Positions 11,232 to 33,874 of a stretch of DNA of 64,000 nt are shown piece by piece. Each line of letters begins with the position of its first letter. The stretch's first letter is position 1. Origin of the DNA: Xestospongia muta (lineage: Eukaryota; Porifera; Demospongiae; Haplosclerida; Petrosiidae); contig OY848924.1 of NCBI GenBank assembly GCA_963693285.1, forward strand, positions 7,488,400 to 7,552,399. The letters run 5' to 3'. The notes beneath the pieces are model-generated. The model was not told where the DNA came from and did not search any database. It was given only the letters and a program-made list of their open reading frames with translations. The position numbers and the translations under genes were made by a program.

Positions 11232-13159
11232 CAATACAACATCTTGTAGTGTACTATGACATATGTCCTTATCAAGTGAAAAACCTGGTCATTTATCCAC
11301 GAACAGTTGCGCCTAGTATTGGTTACTCTCAAGACATAGACACTGTTGGTAGCTGTATAGAGAATGCTAGTCCAGTGTCAGCTAATCTTCAGTTAACTTG
11401 TGAACTAAATGGAGTTTGGGATAATGTACCTGTCTCATGTTCTTGTAATCCTGGTTATGAATTAATTAACAATATCTCTTGTAATGGTAAGTACGATATA
11501 TTTCAATGTTCAGTATGTTATATCTTATACACACACAGCTTGTTTAGAAGGTTACTTTAAGTCATTTCAAGTTAATGACTTATGTGAGGAGTGTCCTGAT
11601 TACAGTAACTCCACTACATCTGGTACAACTAGTTGTACTTGTTTAACAGGTTATTATCAAAGTAGATATGAAGATGTTACTACAGCTTGTACTGGTGAGT
11701 ATTTAGTTGTGTATCAAACAGCAAATTATAACATAAGCAACACAAGAGTACTTTGTTGTTAATATAAACATTAGCCCTAATTAAATACACACTATACAAT
11801 TTGCACTATAGTAAAACTATGATCTGTGTGATGTTAAAAACAGGCTTGTTATAATATAATTCTAATTGTGTAGCAATCATTTTGTTCTTTGACTAATTGT
11901 AGTTCTAATATCATTATTCACAATTTCATTCCTTTTATTAGAAAATGTACAAACTGAACACAATCTTTTATTCAATGCTTTTAAAATGATTCTGTTGTAT
12001 ATTATAAACCAGAACAAGGCTGCCTTTTGTGTCTTTTTATTTCTTTAAAAAAACTCTAGTGAACTAATTAAATGTCTAATTGAATTGATGGTTCAAAAGT
12101 AATTACAATAATCAGATAACATGATATTTAGAGATCAATTGTAATTCTAATCATAACATCACAAGTTGGTAAACTAATTATAATTCCAGTGATTGGTTAG
12201 AAAAGCTAACTACAACGAGTATAGTTTAAAACTAGTCAATTTAAGATGTCAATGTACATATGTTACTTGTTGATATATTTCTGTTAAAGGATCAAATGTT
12301 TGAGAACGTATCAATGATAGTATCTTTAATTATGTATCGTATTAATGTCAAGATAATAGTAATTTAATAACTGTTAATAATATATAACACTAGAAATTAC
12401 TGTAGACAAAAGGATATTTAAACTATTATAAATTGTATGAATTGTTTAATAAACTTTTAGACTATAGATTGTAGTAAGTACCTGTCTAGCACTCTATCTC
12501 CTGGGAATAACATAATCAGAATATACTACCAGGTCTTATACTTCAGATACCAAAATTTATAATATTTCATTAAAAACACTTGCAGTTCATTTTCTTTCTC
12601 CCTCTTAGCTCCTCCTACTTCTCCTATGAGACTTTGTAACACTAGCACATTGAGTACCTCATTCAGCATAACTTGGACTGCACCCATTGATACGTTATTT
12701 CCAGAGTGAACATCTTCAAGTTTCATACTATCAGTCTCTTTGAGCCTCACTTTCTGTCTTCTTTTACTGCTCACTATCTCTAGTACTGTGTGTAATTTAC
12801 AGATTATGGAAGTAAAAAGGAGTCATCACTATCACAATGCACAACAATCACAAAGGTCTACAGTCCAGGACACATCAATGGAGTTTGACATACCACACAA
12901 CATAAGATCTAACTATCATGTTACACAAAAAAACATAGATATATACACATTAACGAGATTGCAAGCTTTCCTCCAAGGAAACCAGTATACACTGACTCAT
13001 CATCACATAAAACTCAAGATATCTCTGCAAAGACAAGATGGTCACTATGATCATATTAAACCTAAAGTAGAGGAGACTTCTACAGCTGTCACTAACAATG
13101 GTCCTTCTTATGAATATGTTGGTGACAAACAAAGTAATGTCTCTTTGAAAATTATATAA
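11232..13159 (+). pseudogene. Eph-like copy F: 5'-truncated, FN3-deleted pseudogene
   Basis: Begins inside the LBD exon (homology from about 11232; exon end 11485), with no signal peptide or LBD core. The EGF-like exon 11539-11694 is intact. The FN3 exon starts at 12609 but after about 30 residues jumps, by deletion, into the intron before the TM exon (GTTATTTCCAG at about 12692-12702), followed by an in-frame TGA. The TM exon then loses 2 bp (GTGTGTAATTT against GTGTGTATAATTT in copy B), shifting frame. The Tyr-rich tail (HYDHIK, SYEYVGDK) is still readable to 13159. The tail and intron type show descent from a B-like gene. Confidence 0.85.
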
Positions 13160-13275
13160 AATTGCAGGGAACTTATGGAAAATATTTCTAAGATTATTTT
13201 TGTAGTAATAATTAATATTAATAATAATTATTAATAATGAATATTGTTTATGCCTATTGCGTAGCCAACACGGCA

Positions 13276-16200
13276 ATGAAGGAAGTTACTAGTTATTTGT
13301 CTCTCTTGTTGTCCATATGTGTTACTACAGTAGTAGTTACTCAGTCAGTGGCTCCTTATGATGCTGATAGCTATTGTCTAGATCAGAGTGGTAGAGTACC
13401 TACCTCTAATTCTGAACTGATATTGGTGGATACACAGAATTATCAATCTGGTGCTCTAGTGACTACTACAGGAGGTAATGGTATCTGGTTATCTGTTGAT
13501 TTTGATGAACCTAATAGTCCTGTCTATCGAAGAGTAAGTTGCACATACTATAATACAATGACATATATATCCTTCTACTTACAGTGGTATGACAATAATC
13601 AAGGTATTGAATGTAAGCATCATATTATAGTTTGTGGCATTGATCAATCAGGACAAGATAACTGGCTAATAACTCAATATATCAATATCACTGATGTTGG
13701 TGTTAAAGAACTGACCATTAATGTGACATTTGCTACTGATAGTACTTGTACTAACTGTCAACAGTCATACTCAATTTCAGCTTTTCAAACTAATGAGATC
13801 AACGAGACATTTCGTAATAATAGTAATGTCTATTATGACACAGGAATACGACTTATTCACACTACTCAACAAAACAAACTTTCTTTTGCTCAGGGCAGAT
13901 TTACAATATCTTCTACTGGTCTATATCTAGCAGTAGTAGATAGAGGATCTTGTACAGGAATACTACGTCTTGTAGTGTACTATGACAAATGTCCTTATCA
14001 AGTGAAAAACCTGGTCATTTATCCACGAACAGTTGCTCCTAGTATTGGTTTCTCTCAAGACATAGACACTGTTGGTAGCTGTATAGAGAATGCTAGTCCA
14101 GTGTCTGCTAATCTTCAGTTAACTTGTGAACTAAATGGAGTTTGGGATAATGTACCTGTCTCATGTTCTTGTAATCCTGGTTATGAATTAAGTAACAATA
14201 TCTCTTGTGATGGTAAGTACAATATATTTCAATGTTCAGTATGTTATATCTTATACACACACAGCTTGTTCAGAAGGTTACTACAAGTCATCTCAAGGTA
14301 ATGACTTATGTGAGGAGTGTCCTGATAACAGTAACTCCACTACATCTGGTGCAACTAGTTGTACTTGTTTAACAGGTTATTATCGAAGTAGATATGAAGA
14401 TGTTAGTTCAGCTTGTACCGGTGAGTATTTAGTCAAGTAAATTACTACTTATCTTAAATTAACAAGTATTATGTAACCACTTTAATCATGTGATCATTTT
14501 AACATGACCTTATTAGTTGATTAGATGTAAAGTCAAGTGATAAACTGTTTATATAATATATGTCTTATTTATTATATGGAAAGAGACTTTCACTTTTTCT
14601 GTTCATTTACTTTAAAATAACATCAGTATTATTGTTATATATTTATGTGTTTTAATACAAATTATTTTCTGTATACAACAATGTTCCACTTTTTCTTCCC
14701 TCTCTCTCTCTCCCTTCCTTCTTATAGCTCCTCCTAGTTCTCCTATGGGTCTTCGTAACACTAGCACATTGAGTACCTCATTCAACATAACTTGGACTAC
14801 ACCCAGTGATACAGGAGGTCGTACAGATATCTTCTATATTGTAACTATTACTGGTAGATCTATTAATAAAACAGTTAATATAACTGATACACAATATACT
14901 TTCACTGGATTAAATCTTTTTACAACTTATACTGTGAGTGTTAGAGCAGGAAATGGAGTATCTGATCAAGACTCTAGCAATGATGTTACCAGGACTGTCA
15001 GTATTACTGTCACTACTCCTAACAAATGTCTGTCTCAAGTGAAAAACCTGGTTATTTATCCTCAAACAGTTGGTTACTCTCAAGACATTGAGACTGTTGG
15101 TAGCTGTGTAGAGAATGCTAGTCCAGTGTCAGCTAATCTTCAGTTAACTTGTGAACTAAATGGAGTTTGGGATAATGTAGCTGTCTCATGTTCGTGTAAT
15201 CCTGGTTATGGATTAAGTAACAATATCTCTTGTGATGGTAAGTACTATATATTTCAATGTTCAGTATGTTATATCTTATACACACACAGCTTGTTCAGAA
15301 GGTTACTACAAGTCATGTCAAGGTAATGACTTATGTAAGAAGTGTCCTGATAACAGTAACTCCACTACATCTGGTACAACTAGTTGTACTTGTTTAACAG
15401 GTTATTATCGAAGTAGATATGAAGATGTTACTACACCTTGTACTGGTGAGTATCATTGTCATGTACATTATCTCCATACTAAATATTATATTTTAATTTG
15501 GACCACAAACACCATTTTATGTAAACAACTGTGGTAAATCCCTGATGTAGTTATCTGTCAAAGTATGGTTTTATTGTAGTATTAGTAAACCATCATGTAC
15601 TTGTACCATATAAAGAATTAATTTAATAAAAGATCTTATCATATTATGACTGAAATCACAATAATATTAATATCTTTTTTAAATTATACACAGGTCATTG
15701 CTTTCATTTAAATTTTTGAGACACAGCTTAATATTTTTCTTTCTCCCTCCCTTATCATAGCTCCTCCTAGTTCTCCTGTGGGCCTTCATAACACTAGCAC
15801 ATTGAGTACCTCATTCAGCATAACTTGGACTACACCCAGTGATACAGGAGGTCGTACAGATATCTTCTATATTGTAACTATTACTGGTAGATCTATTAAT
15901 ATAACAGTTAATATAACTGATACACAATATACTTTCACTGGATTAAATCCTTTTACAACTTATACTGTGAGTGTTAGAGCAGGAAACGGAGTATCTGATC
16001 AAGACTCTAGCAATGATGTTAACAGGACTGTCAGTATTACTGTCACTACTCTTAACTCTGGTCCTACGAAACCTCTGGTTGTTAACTTGGGGACATCACA
16101 GGTTACTGGAGTTGCCTCTATTTTAACATGGAGAGCACCTGCTAATACATATGGGACTCTACATGGATATCGTATACTCACTAACACTGTTAACAAAAGT

Positions 16201-16627
16201 GTTGAGGCTAGTGTGGCAATTACATTACTAAATACAACAACTAGATATGATTTGGATAATCTTAATATCCAACCAGGGACATATTATATCTGGGTAACTA
16301 GTATTAAATATAATAAATATGTAATATTGATGTACTGTAGATTCAAGCTGTCAATGAATATGGTCCAGGTGAAGTGTCCAGTTCTCAGATATATGTCCGA
16401 ACTAAAGGTACATGTAATTACTTAATGCTTTATTTAAATGTTCAATTTCAGAGCCACAAACCTCTTCTAACATAGCACTATCTGTTTCTTTGGGTCTTGT
16501 TGGTTTCATTTGTCTTCTCTTACTTGTTACTATCATTTCTATATGTATTGTTCTCACATTTTTGAAGAGAAGAAAAAGAAAGTTAGGCTATAAAAAACAG
16601 TTCATACCATTGGAAACAAAGACTTAG
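13276..16627 (+). CDS. Kinase-less Eph-like receptor, copy G (duplicated Cys-rich/FN3 module, short tail)
   Basis: Complete gene, about 827 aa. Exons 13276-13533 (signal peptide MKEVTSYLSLLLS; this ATG is chosen by alignment over the in-frame ATG at 13237), 13585-14212 (LBD), 14265-14420 (EGF-like 1), 14728-15237 (FN3-1 joined directly to a second copy of the Cys-rich segment starting KCLSQVKNLVIYPQTV), 15290-15445 (EGF-like 2), 15761-16293 (FN3-2 and FN3-3), 16341-16407, 16452-16627 (TM and tail). Phases agree. The short tail KRRKRKLGYKKQFIPLETKT resembles copy E but has Phe where E has Tyr in YIPL. Intron 1 (51 bp) is in frame and stop-free. It ends 299 bp from the convergent VWA/Ig gene. 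Confidence 0.9.
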
Positions 16628-16925
16628 TGTTCATCTTCAATAAAAACTGAAGTAACACATATTCTACTAGGAAACCAACTGTATTTTTTTATAATTACCA
16701 GTTGACATTCTTAGACAAAACACTGTTTAGGCCTATATTACATTTTAAACTCATTTAAGAAAGAGAAGTTAATGATTTATAAAAGTACACAACTCAATTT
16801 TATAATAAAACTATGTCCACCTGCTATTATTATGATACAACTAAGGGTAAAATTGTGAAAGGTGGGAGAGAAGAGAGTGATGATCAGAAATAGAAGAGAA
16901 AACGATCAGTGTCTATTTGATAATA

Positions 16926-27288
<10,363 letters not shown>

Positions 27289-27959
27289 CTGTCACTCCTG
27301 CACTAAATTTGCAAGTCTCTGGAGTGTGTGGCTAATGCACGCAACGCCGCTAGTAAGAGACAAAAAGTCCTCCTCATAAATAATTTTAATAGCAATTAAT
27401 AGTTACACCTCTTGAAGGCGTTGGTTGATGCACTTTCTGATCAAAGCAAATGTTATTCAATATTCAATTGCTTGCATATTAGTTAGAAAAGAGAAAAATC
27501 TACAATGATAAGTCTTCAGGTAAATCTCAATTCAATAATACAAATGATAGTTTCTTAGTTAAGAAACTGGTATATTTAAGTGGAGTTTGTCGAGGTTTTT
27601 ACATACCAGTTTTAGCCAACCCCCCATAATGTATTGACCTGGCTAGTTTAACCTGATGATTACTCTAAATTTAGTGGAACATTCTCTTTCATACTGGGTA
27701 TACAAACCACAGTGACAAAGTTTATTGTTAAAAAAATACTCAGCAATTACAATTTGATGAACATAATGATAATTCTATAAAACCATATACACTTCATATT
27801 ATGAACTGAATGTCAAATTTATAAACAAGTAGAAAAACAAATTAAATTAACAAATTTTATATCATACAATGACAGTACTATACACACAAATACACTAACA
27901 ACTGAACTTGTGTCATGTCTTACTGATATCTTCTTGGCTACTAACATGTTTTAATTGCT
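27289..27959. other. Intergenic stretch, nothing recognised
   Basis: AT-rich DNA between the tentative first exon of the VWA/Ig gene and the 3' end of the 27960 gene. The missing signal-peptide exon of the former could lie here, but I could not identify it. Confidence 0.5.
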
Positions 27960-28601
27960 TTAATTTTTCAGCCTGTCAGTCAGTGTTATCAATTCGTCGA
28001 CGCCATGTTCAGTTACACACACACCAACAGTTTTCTTTACTTGAGGATTTAGTTCATGCCATTGTCTACTGTAACATTCAGTCTGCTCTTCAACGTGTCG
28101 ACGTTTCCTCCTGATTCTTTCCCGGTTTCTTTTCCCTATACGAGTACCAACTTCAGTTTCCAAAGTCTTCACTTCTACGATAAGAAAGTTGTTGTATCCA
28201 TCAGTGAATATTAGATCTCCCAAACCAAGTGGATTGCGCCATTCGTAATCAAAGAGCAACGGATATTCTTTAGCATAAGAACTCCACCATGTTGGTATGG
28301 GTTTGATAAAAAGTGTTCTTATCAGTTGAAATTCAAGTGATGGATGCCAATTACGTTTTTTAATGTAAGGTCTCAATATTCTATCTCTACGACGACTCTC
28401 TTTCATGCTTGTATCAACTGGCCATGTTATCGAAAGGATATCAACTTCTTCTTCACTTTGTGAGTCATCTTCACTTCTAATTTCTGATGAACTAACAAAT
28501 TTTTTGCTAGTCTTGGTGTCAGACGTTTTGCTTGGGGGAAGTTTTGAAGTTGTTTCATCTTTCGACAATCTTGGCATCTTTCGTCTCAATGATGTGGCCA
28601 T
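27960..28601 (-). CDS. Intronless PD-(D/E)XK nuclease-fold-like protein
   Basis: Single open frame of 213 aa from the ATG at 28601 (MATSLRRK, with G after ATG); an in-frame ATG at 28628 would add nine residues. The N-terminal third is basic and Ser/Lys/Glu-rich, probably disordered. The C-terminal part has GLGDLIFTDGYNN then FLIVEVK, giving the D...(13)...E-x-K spacing of the PD-(D/E)XK core, followed by a basic helix and a Q-x-x-x-Y (EEQTECYSRQW) typical of these folds. The activity is inferred from motifs; the family was not recognised. It is divergent with the Y-box gene, with 360 bp between the ATGs. It could be a nuclease, a DNA-binding relic of one, or a coincidental match. Confidence 0.65.
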   Translation of the reverse strand: MATSLRRKMPRLSKDETTSKLPPSKTSDTKTSKKFVSSSEIRSEDDSQSEEEVDILSITWPVDTSMKESRRRDRILRPYIKKRNWHPSLEFQLIRTLFIKPIPTWWSSYAKEYPLLFDYEWRNPLGLGDLIFTDGYNNFLIVEVKTLETEVGTRIGKRNRERIRRKRRHVEEQTECYSRQWHELNPQVKKTVGVCVTEHGVDELITLTDRLKN

Positions 28602-28961
28602 AGCATAATATATTAATCTTATAGGCATAGAATTAATTTATATTTTGTCTCCTCACTTCAGGTTACCTAATTATGATTTATCGAGCTGTAATGAAAAACT
28701 AATATCACATAATAATGATAATAAGATTCCTATAATAATACCTTGATATTCTTCATCCGAAAGAAATATGGTAGTGTTACGAATAATTAGAAATGACACG
28801 CTGTCATTTACTTTACGGTATATATAAAAGGTCCACAGCAACATCCTTAGACGCAGACCAAAGGGGAGAGAGAGATCTTAGAAGCCCCTCACTCAATCGC
28901 CATCTACCACACCGCCAACTCAACTAGCCATCTCTTCACCATCATTTGAGAAGATTCCAAA
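28602..28961. promoter_or_regulatory. Divergent promoter region with TATA box for the Y-box gene
   Basis: 360 bp between the start codons of the PD-(D/E)XK-like gene (-) and the Y-box gene (+). TATATAAAAG at about 28820-28830 is a good TATA box on the + side, placing transcription start near 28855 and leaving a 5' leader of about 105 nt (purine-rich, then CCATC-rich). No TATA box is evident for the other gene. Confidence 0.6.
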
Positions 28962-31129
28962 ATGAGTGACGGAGAAGGACAACTATCAGATCAAAGCCGC
29001 ACAGTTACAAGTGAGTCTCTCTTCATTTTGTCTTGTATTGTAGCACGCACTGTATTCTATCTCCAACAATTTTCAAAAGAATTGTACTTTCAGTCTTTTT
29101 AAAAGCTACATCTAGTTCCAAAATCTATTTTCTAAATAGTGATAGATATTTCACACATAGCTATGATGGTGTTTGTGTTCTAAAAGAGTATAGTGAAAGA
29201 ATTTGTGATATGAAATACAAGTTGAATTTGTTTTTACAACCTTAATTCCACATTTGTTTATAGTGACACTACGTCTAGTCTTGTTACAAGCTTATGTAAA
29301 GTTGATGTAATATAATTACACAATCATAACTGTTTTTTACCAATCATAGATGACCCTCCCTCCCTCTCTCTCTTTCTCTCCTTTTAGCCAACATTATTTC
29401 TGGTACTGTGAAATGGTTCAATGTTAGAAGTGGATATGGATTCATCAAACGGTTTGTTAAAGACATTCTCACATGCACTCAGAACAATCAACATAGTGAC
29501 ACATTTGTTACTTGACATTCACTACCTTTACTGCCAACAGTTATTAACATCTGCCAACTGTCTGTATAGTGTGTGCTGTGTTAGCAATATGTTAGCGTTA
29601 TTGTCAACAATGAATATATTAATGTTGTTATACCTGCTTAAAAACACCCCTCATTATACAAAACACGCCTTTCCTTGTTGTGGAACACCCTAAATAAGCA
29701 CACTATTCTCTGTCACACCTACTGAAGTTGCACAACTGTCAACTTTCCTCTCCTCTCTCTCTCTTTAGTGATGATAATGGTGAAGATATTTTTGTCCACC
29801 AAACAGCCATCATCAAGAACAACCCTCGTAAATTCCTACGCAGTGTTGGAGATGGAGAAGTTGTTGAATTCATCGTGATCCAGGGAGCTAAAGGACCTGA
29901 AGCAGCCCAAGTGACTGGTCCAAATGGTAGCCATGTACAAGGCAGCAAATATGCCCGTGAGTGTAAGGCGTCTAATAGATACAACAATAGTTACAATTTT
30001 ACACCTGGCATTCTGTTAATAGCAGGCACTCCTAATGCATTGTTTTGGATCACAAGTTATGTGACTGCATTATGTTGTATACAAGTGTACATGTATCATC
30101 TTACATCGTTTTATTATATTGTTGTGACTTTCGGAGCTAAAGTATGAAATGAAACCACATGAAGTAACTGTTGACGCAATTTACAAACAATGAATTTAAT
30201 TAAGAGTTATTATTTAGAGTTATTGTGAGTGCTTCGAGTGACTGAATAAAGAACTTGTCTTTAAAGTAGTACCATATCCTCTAACTCTCCAGTTTTAGAT
30301 TTGGTAAAGCATGGTCCTTTACAGCAACAGCAGTACCATCCAAAATTTTAGGACAATTTTTCACAATACAATATTTTTAAAATAAAATTTTATACAACTG
30401 TTTTGTCATTTTTTTGTAGCTGATCGTAACAATTATGGAAGACGTGGTGGACGTCCTCGTAGGAAAGCACAATCTGGACAAGATAGCCAAGGAGAAGAGA
30501 GAGGACCTTCAGATGGTAAATTACTTATTGTACTTCTCCTTGTAACATTTCTCTCAGCAGACAATGAGGACAGCCCACAACAAGTCCAACGACGTCGTCC
30601 TCGAGGTCCTCCCAGACGAAACTATCAGCAGCAATATTATGGTCCTCCTCGTAGGTCTCGTGGCCCCCCTCGTAGACCTCCCCGTGGACCACCTCAAGAT
30701 GGACCTCCTCCAGTAAGAATAATGAATTTTTGAAAATAAATTAATTTCTTTTTGTTAGCAATATCGCCGTGGTCCACCAGGCCGTCGACCACCTCGTGGT
30801 CCTCCTAGTGAGCCTCGAGAGGGTGGTGGAAACAATTATTCACGCTCCCGTGTCTATCGTCCTCGTGGCAGGGTAAGAATTTAGATATTCAAGTTTGTTC
30901 ACCGAGCTTAATATTTTTAGCCTTATCGTCGCCGTGGTCCTCCTAGAGACCAAGATTCTCAAGGACAGGTCAGTCAAGTTCCATTCTTGATTACGTAATG
31001 TATGAATAAGCATATACATAGTTTTGATGTACAACTTGTTATTAAGTCTGTATACTTTGATAGACCCAGGCTGGTGAAGAGGGTTCTACCGAGCAAACCT
31101 TTGAGGATGATGCCAACCAAGAGCAATAA
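28962..31129 (+). CDS. YBX1: Y-box (cold-shock domain) RNA-binding protein
   Basis: About 259 aa. Exons 28962-29010, 29388-29451, 29769-29956, 30420-30515, 30558-30712, 30759-30872, 30921-30968, 31064-31129; phases agree. The cold-shock domain spans exons 2-3 with RNP1-like GYGFIKR and RNP2-like DIFVHQTA, plus the animal Y-box signatures [14 protein letters not shown] and [10 protein letters not shown]. The C-terminal half is Arg/Pro/Gly-rich ([22 protein letters not shown]), like the basic/aromatic islands of YBX proteins but with a stronger RGPP bias. Such proteins bind mRNA and single-stranded DNA and control translation and stability. Exon 5 has a CAGCAG tandem acceptor (start 30558 or 30561). 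The first two coding introns are about 380 and 320 bp, longer than most here. Confidence 0.95.
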
Positions 31130-31710
31130 ACCATACCCACTCAACACAATAAAACTCGCTATTACGTAAAAATAATCTGTGTGACACACACTTACAAATC
31201 TGCGTGATACAAGCAGTGATTACTACTTAATTGTTCATTGTTATTATCCTTGACAATTACACATCAATTTAGGCCAACGCTATTGTAACCATCCAATTAT
31301 TATAAATAGTAAAAAAAGAGCTTCATGCTGTTTAGATCTTGTGTGGCAAAAATAATATAATCACATTTTAATTTGTGTGGGCTCTTATTATAACATCCAC
31401 TATATTGTGACCTTTTGTCTTTGTTGTGTGCAACAAATAACAGCTATCTCTATAGTGTTTGATTTTTGTTTTGTTTTATGCCATCTTGTGTTGTACATGA
31501 CATATTATTGACTCTCCTTTAAAAAAAATTGAAAAGTTTGATCAACATTAATTCACTGATGACCTTAGGGAGTTGGGAAAGGGATCCTAATTACATTCAT
31601 GGATGATGCTGATCTCCGCCCACTAGATCTTGATTGAATTCATTGGGGCGTGGCTCATAAAATTCAAGTTGACTTGTCAACAATCAGCCACACCCTTGAA
31701 CAGAAAATCC
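31130..31710. other. 3' UTR of Y-box gene and promoter of espin gene
   Basis: AATAAA-type signals occur right after the Y-box stop (31125-31130 and 31149-31154). The remainder is AT-rich. The in-frame stretch from 31630 (non-ATG start) merely extends the espin frame upstream of its ATG at 31711. Confidence 0.5.
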
Positions 31711-33313
31711 ATGATGGAATTGACTCCAGCGTTGATTAACAAGGCACTTGGCTCTGCCAGCAAAGGAGACAAAACTACATTAGAGACACTGTTATCAAAG
31801 AAAATAGACTTGAGTCGATGTATGGACAGGTATGGAGCTACAACAGTTCATTATGCAGCACGAGCTGGCAAACTTGAGTTGATACGTTGGCTCGTGCTGA
31901 CTGTGGGTCTGAGTGGCAGCAAGCAAGCCAATAATGGAGCTACTCCTGTCCATGATGCTGCAGCCACTGGCCAATTGGAGTGCTTGCAATGGTTGGTGAA
32001 GCATGGTGGATGCTCCTCAATGTGTAGAGATGCTTCCTTAGCTACTCCATTGCATTTAGGTAAATGATGAATGGATGGATTGGTAACACGTGGGTGGAGG
32101 GATGAATGGATAAATGGATTAATAAATGGACAAAATAAATCATTAATAGATCAATGGCATGTTGTAATTGTATTCTTCAGCTGCCCGTTTTAACAAAGTT
32201 GCTGTGATAGTCTGGTTAGTGGAATCAGAAGGCTGTGATCCCATGGAGAGAGCTAAAGGTGGAATTACACCTCTACACTTGGCAGCAGCACGCGGTAGTA
32301 CGGAAACTATTAGATGGTTAACACAATATTCACAAAAGTAAGAGAAAATGGAAGAAATGATAACAGTTTGACTATTAATTTACTATTAGTGTTGTGGACA
32401 AGAGAGCAGACAATGGTGCTACTCCGTTATACTTTTCAGCTCAAGAAGGACAATTAGAAAGTTTAAAGTTTTTAGCAACTCAAGTGAGTTATTATAATAG
32501 ATGCTTAAGGATCATAAAAATTTTATAACAAGAGAGAGAAAGATACTATTTTTCTGCTTCAGGCAGATGCAAACTGTCGTCTACGTGCATCAGATGGAAT
32601 GGCACCTATCCATGCAGCTGCTCAAATGGGAAGACTAGATTGTTTGGTGTGGTTGGTAAGAACAACAATTACTCTTTTATACCTTAGGAATACTAGAAAT
32701 GAATGTTGTTGTTATACTTCAATGTATAAAGAAAGTCTAAGGCTTAAAGTTAAATGAGTAACAATAATTTCTCATTGAGGAAGGCATTCATTACTTCAGA
32801 CGCATCTTTATTAATTACAATATCAGAGTCAAACAGTTTATTCTTATATAGGTAGAGCATCAGAAGATTCCAATAATGGAGAGAGATAATGATGGTGCTA
32901 CACCTCTTCATTTCGCTGCTGCTAGAGGTAAGTACCATTATCTTTTCATATAATAATTAAACCTTCAAACAGGTCATATCAATGTCCTGCAATGGCTACT
33001 AAATCAAGGGGCTACTATGGAACAAGATGACCTTGGAGGGACACCGCTACATGATGCAGCTGAACACGGACAAATGGAGGTACAGAAATATCACTAAAAC
33101 TTAATGTTTTGTTATATTTACTTAAAGGCTGTGAAGCTACTTGTTACAAAGGGTGCTGATCCACATATAAGAGACAGCGATCAATTGACGCCTGCTGACT
33201 TGGCAGAAGATGGTGGGTTTCATGAATGTGCTGAGTACCTTAAAAAACAACCTGCAAAACCAATAATAGAAGTTGAGGTAACTGCCATGTTGAAATTGGA
33301 GAGGATACTAATC

Positions 33314-33353
<40 letters not shown>

Positions 33354-33475
33354 GCCATAGTGGAGATATAATGCATCCTGAAATAATAATAATAATGATG
33401 ATCATTATATCTCTGTTAGTTATTAACATATGAGCTTTGCTGACTTGAAAGTCTATCGAAAACTTATATAATAAT

Positions 33476-33512
<37 letters not shown>

Positions 33513-33659
33513 GCCATAGTGGAGACATAATGCATCCTGAAATAATAATAATAATAATAATAACGATAATAATAATAATAATAATGATCATTATATCTCT
33601 GTTAGTATAACGTATGACCTTTGCTGACTTGAAAGTCTATCGAAAACTTATATAATAAT

Positions 33660-33696
<37 letters not shown>

Positions 33697-33843
33697 GCCA
33701 TAGTGGAGACATAATGCATCCTGAAATAATAATAATAATAATAATAACGATAATAATAATAATAATAATGATCATTATATCTCTGTTAGTATAACGTATG
33801 ACCTTTGCTGACTTGAAAGTCTATCGAAAACTTATATAATAAT

Positions 33844-33874
<31 letters not shown>

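Noticed and set aside
1..16627. Kinase, SAM or PDZ-binding end in the Eph-like genes
   Set aside because: Looked for and not found; each tail reaches a stop within 20-130 residues of the TM, and the next gene or an opposite-strand gene starts soon after.
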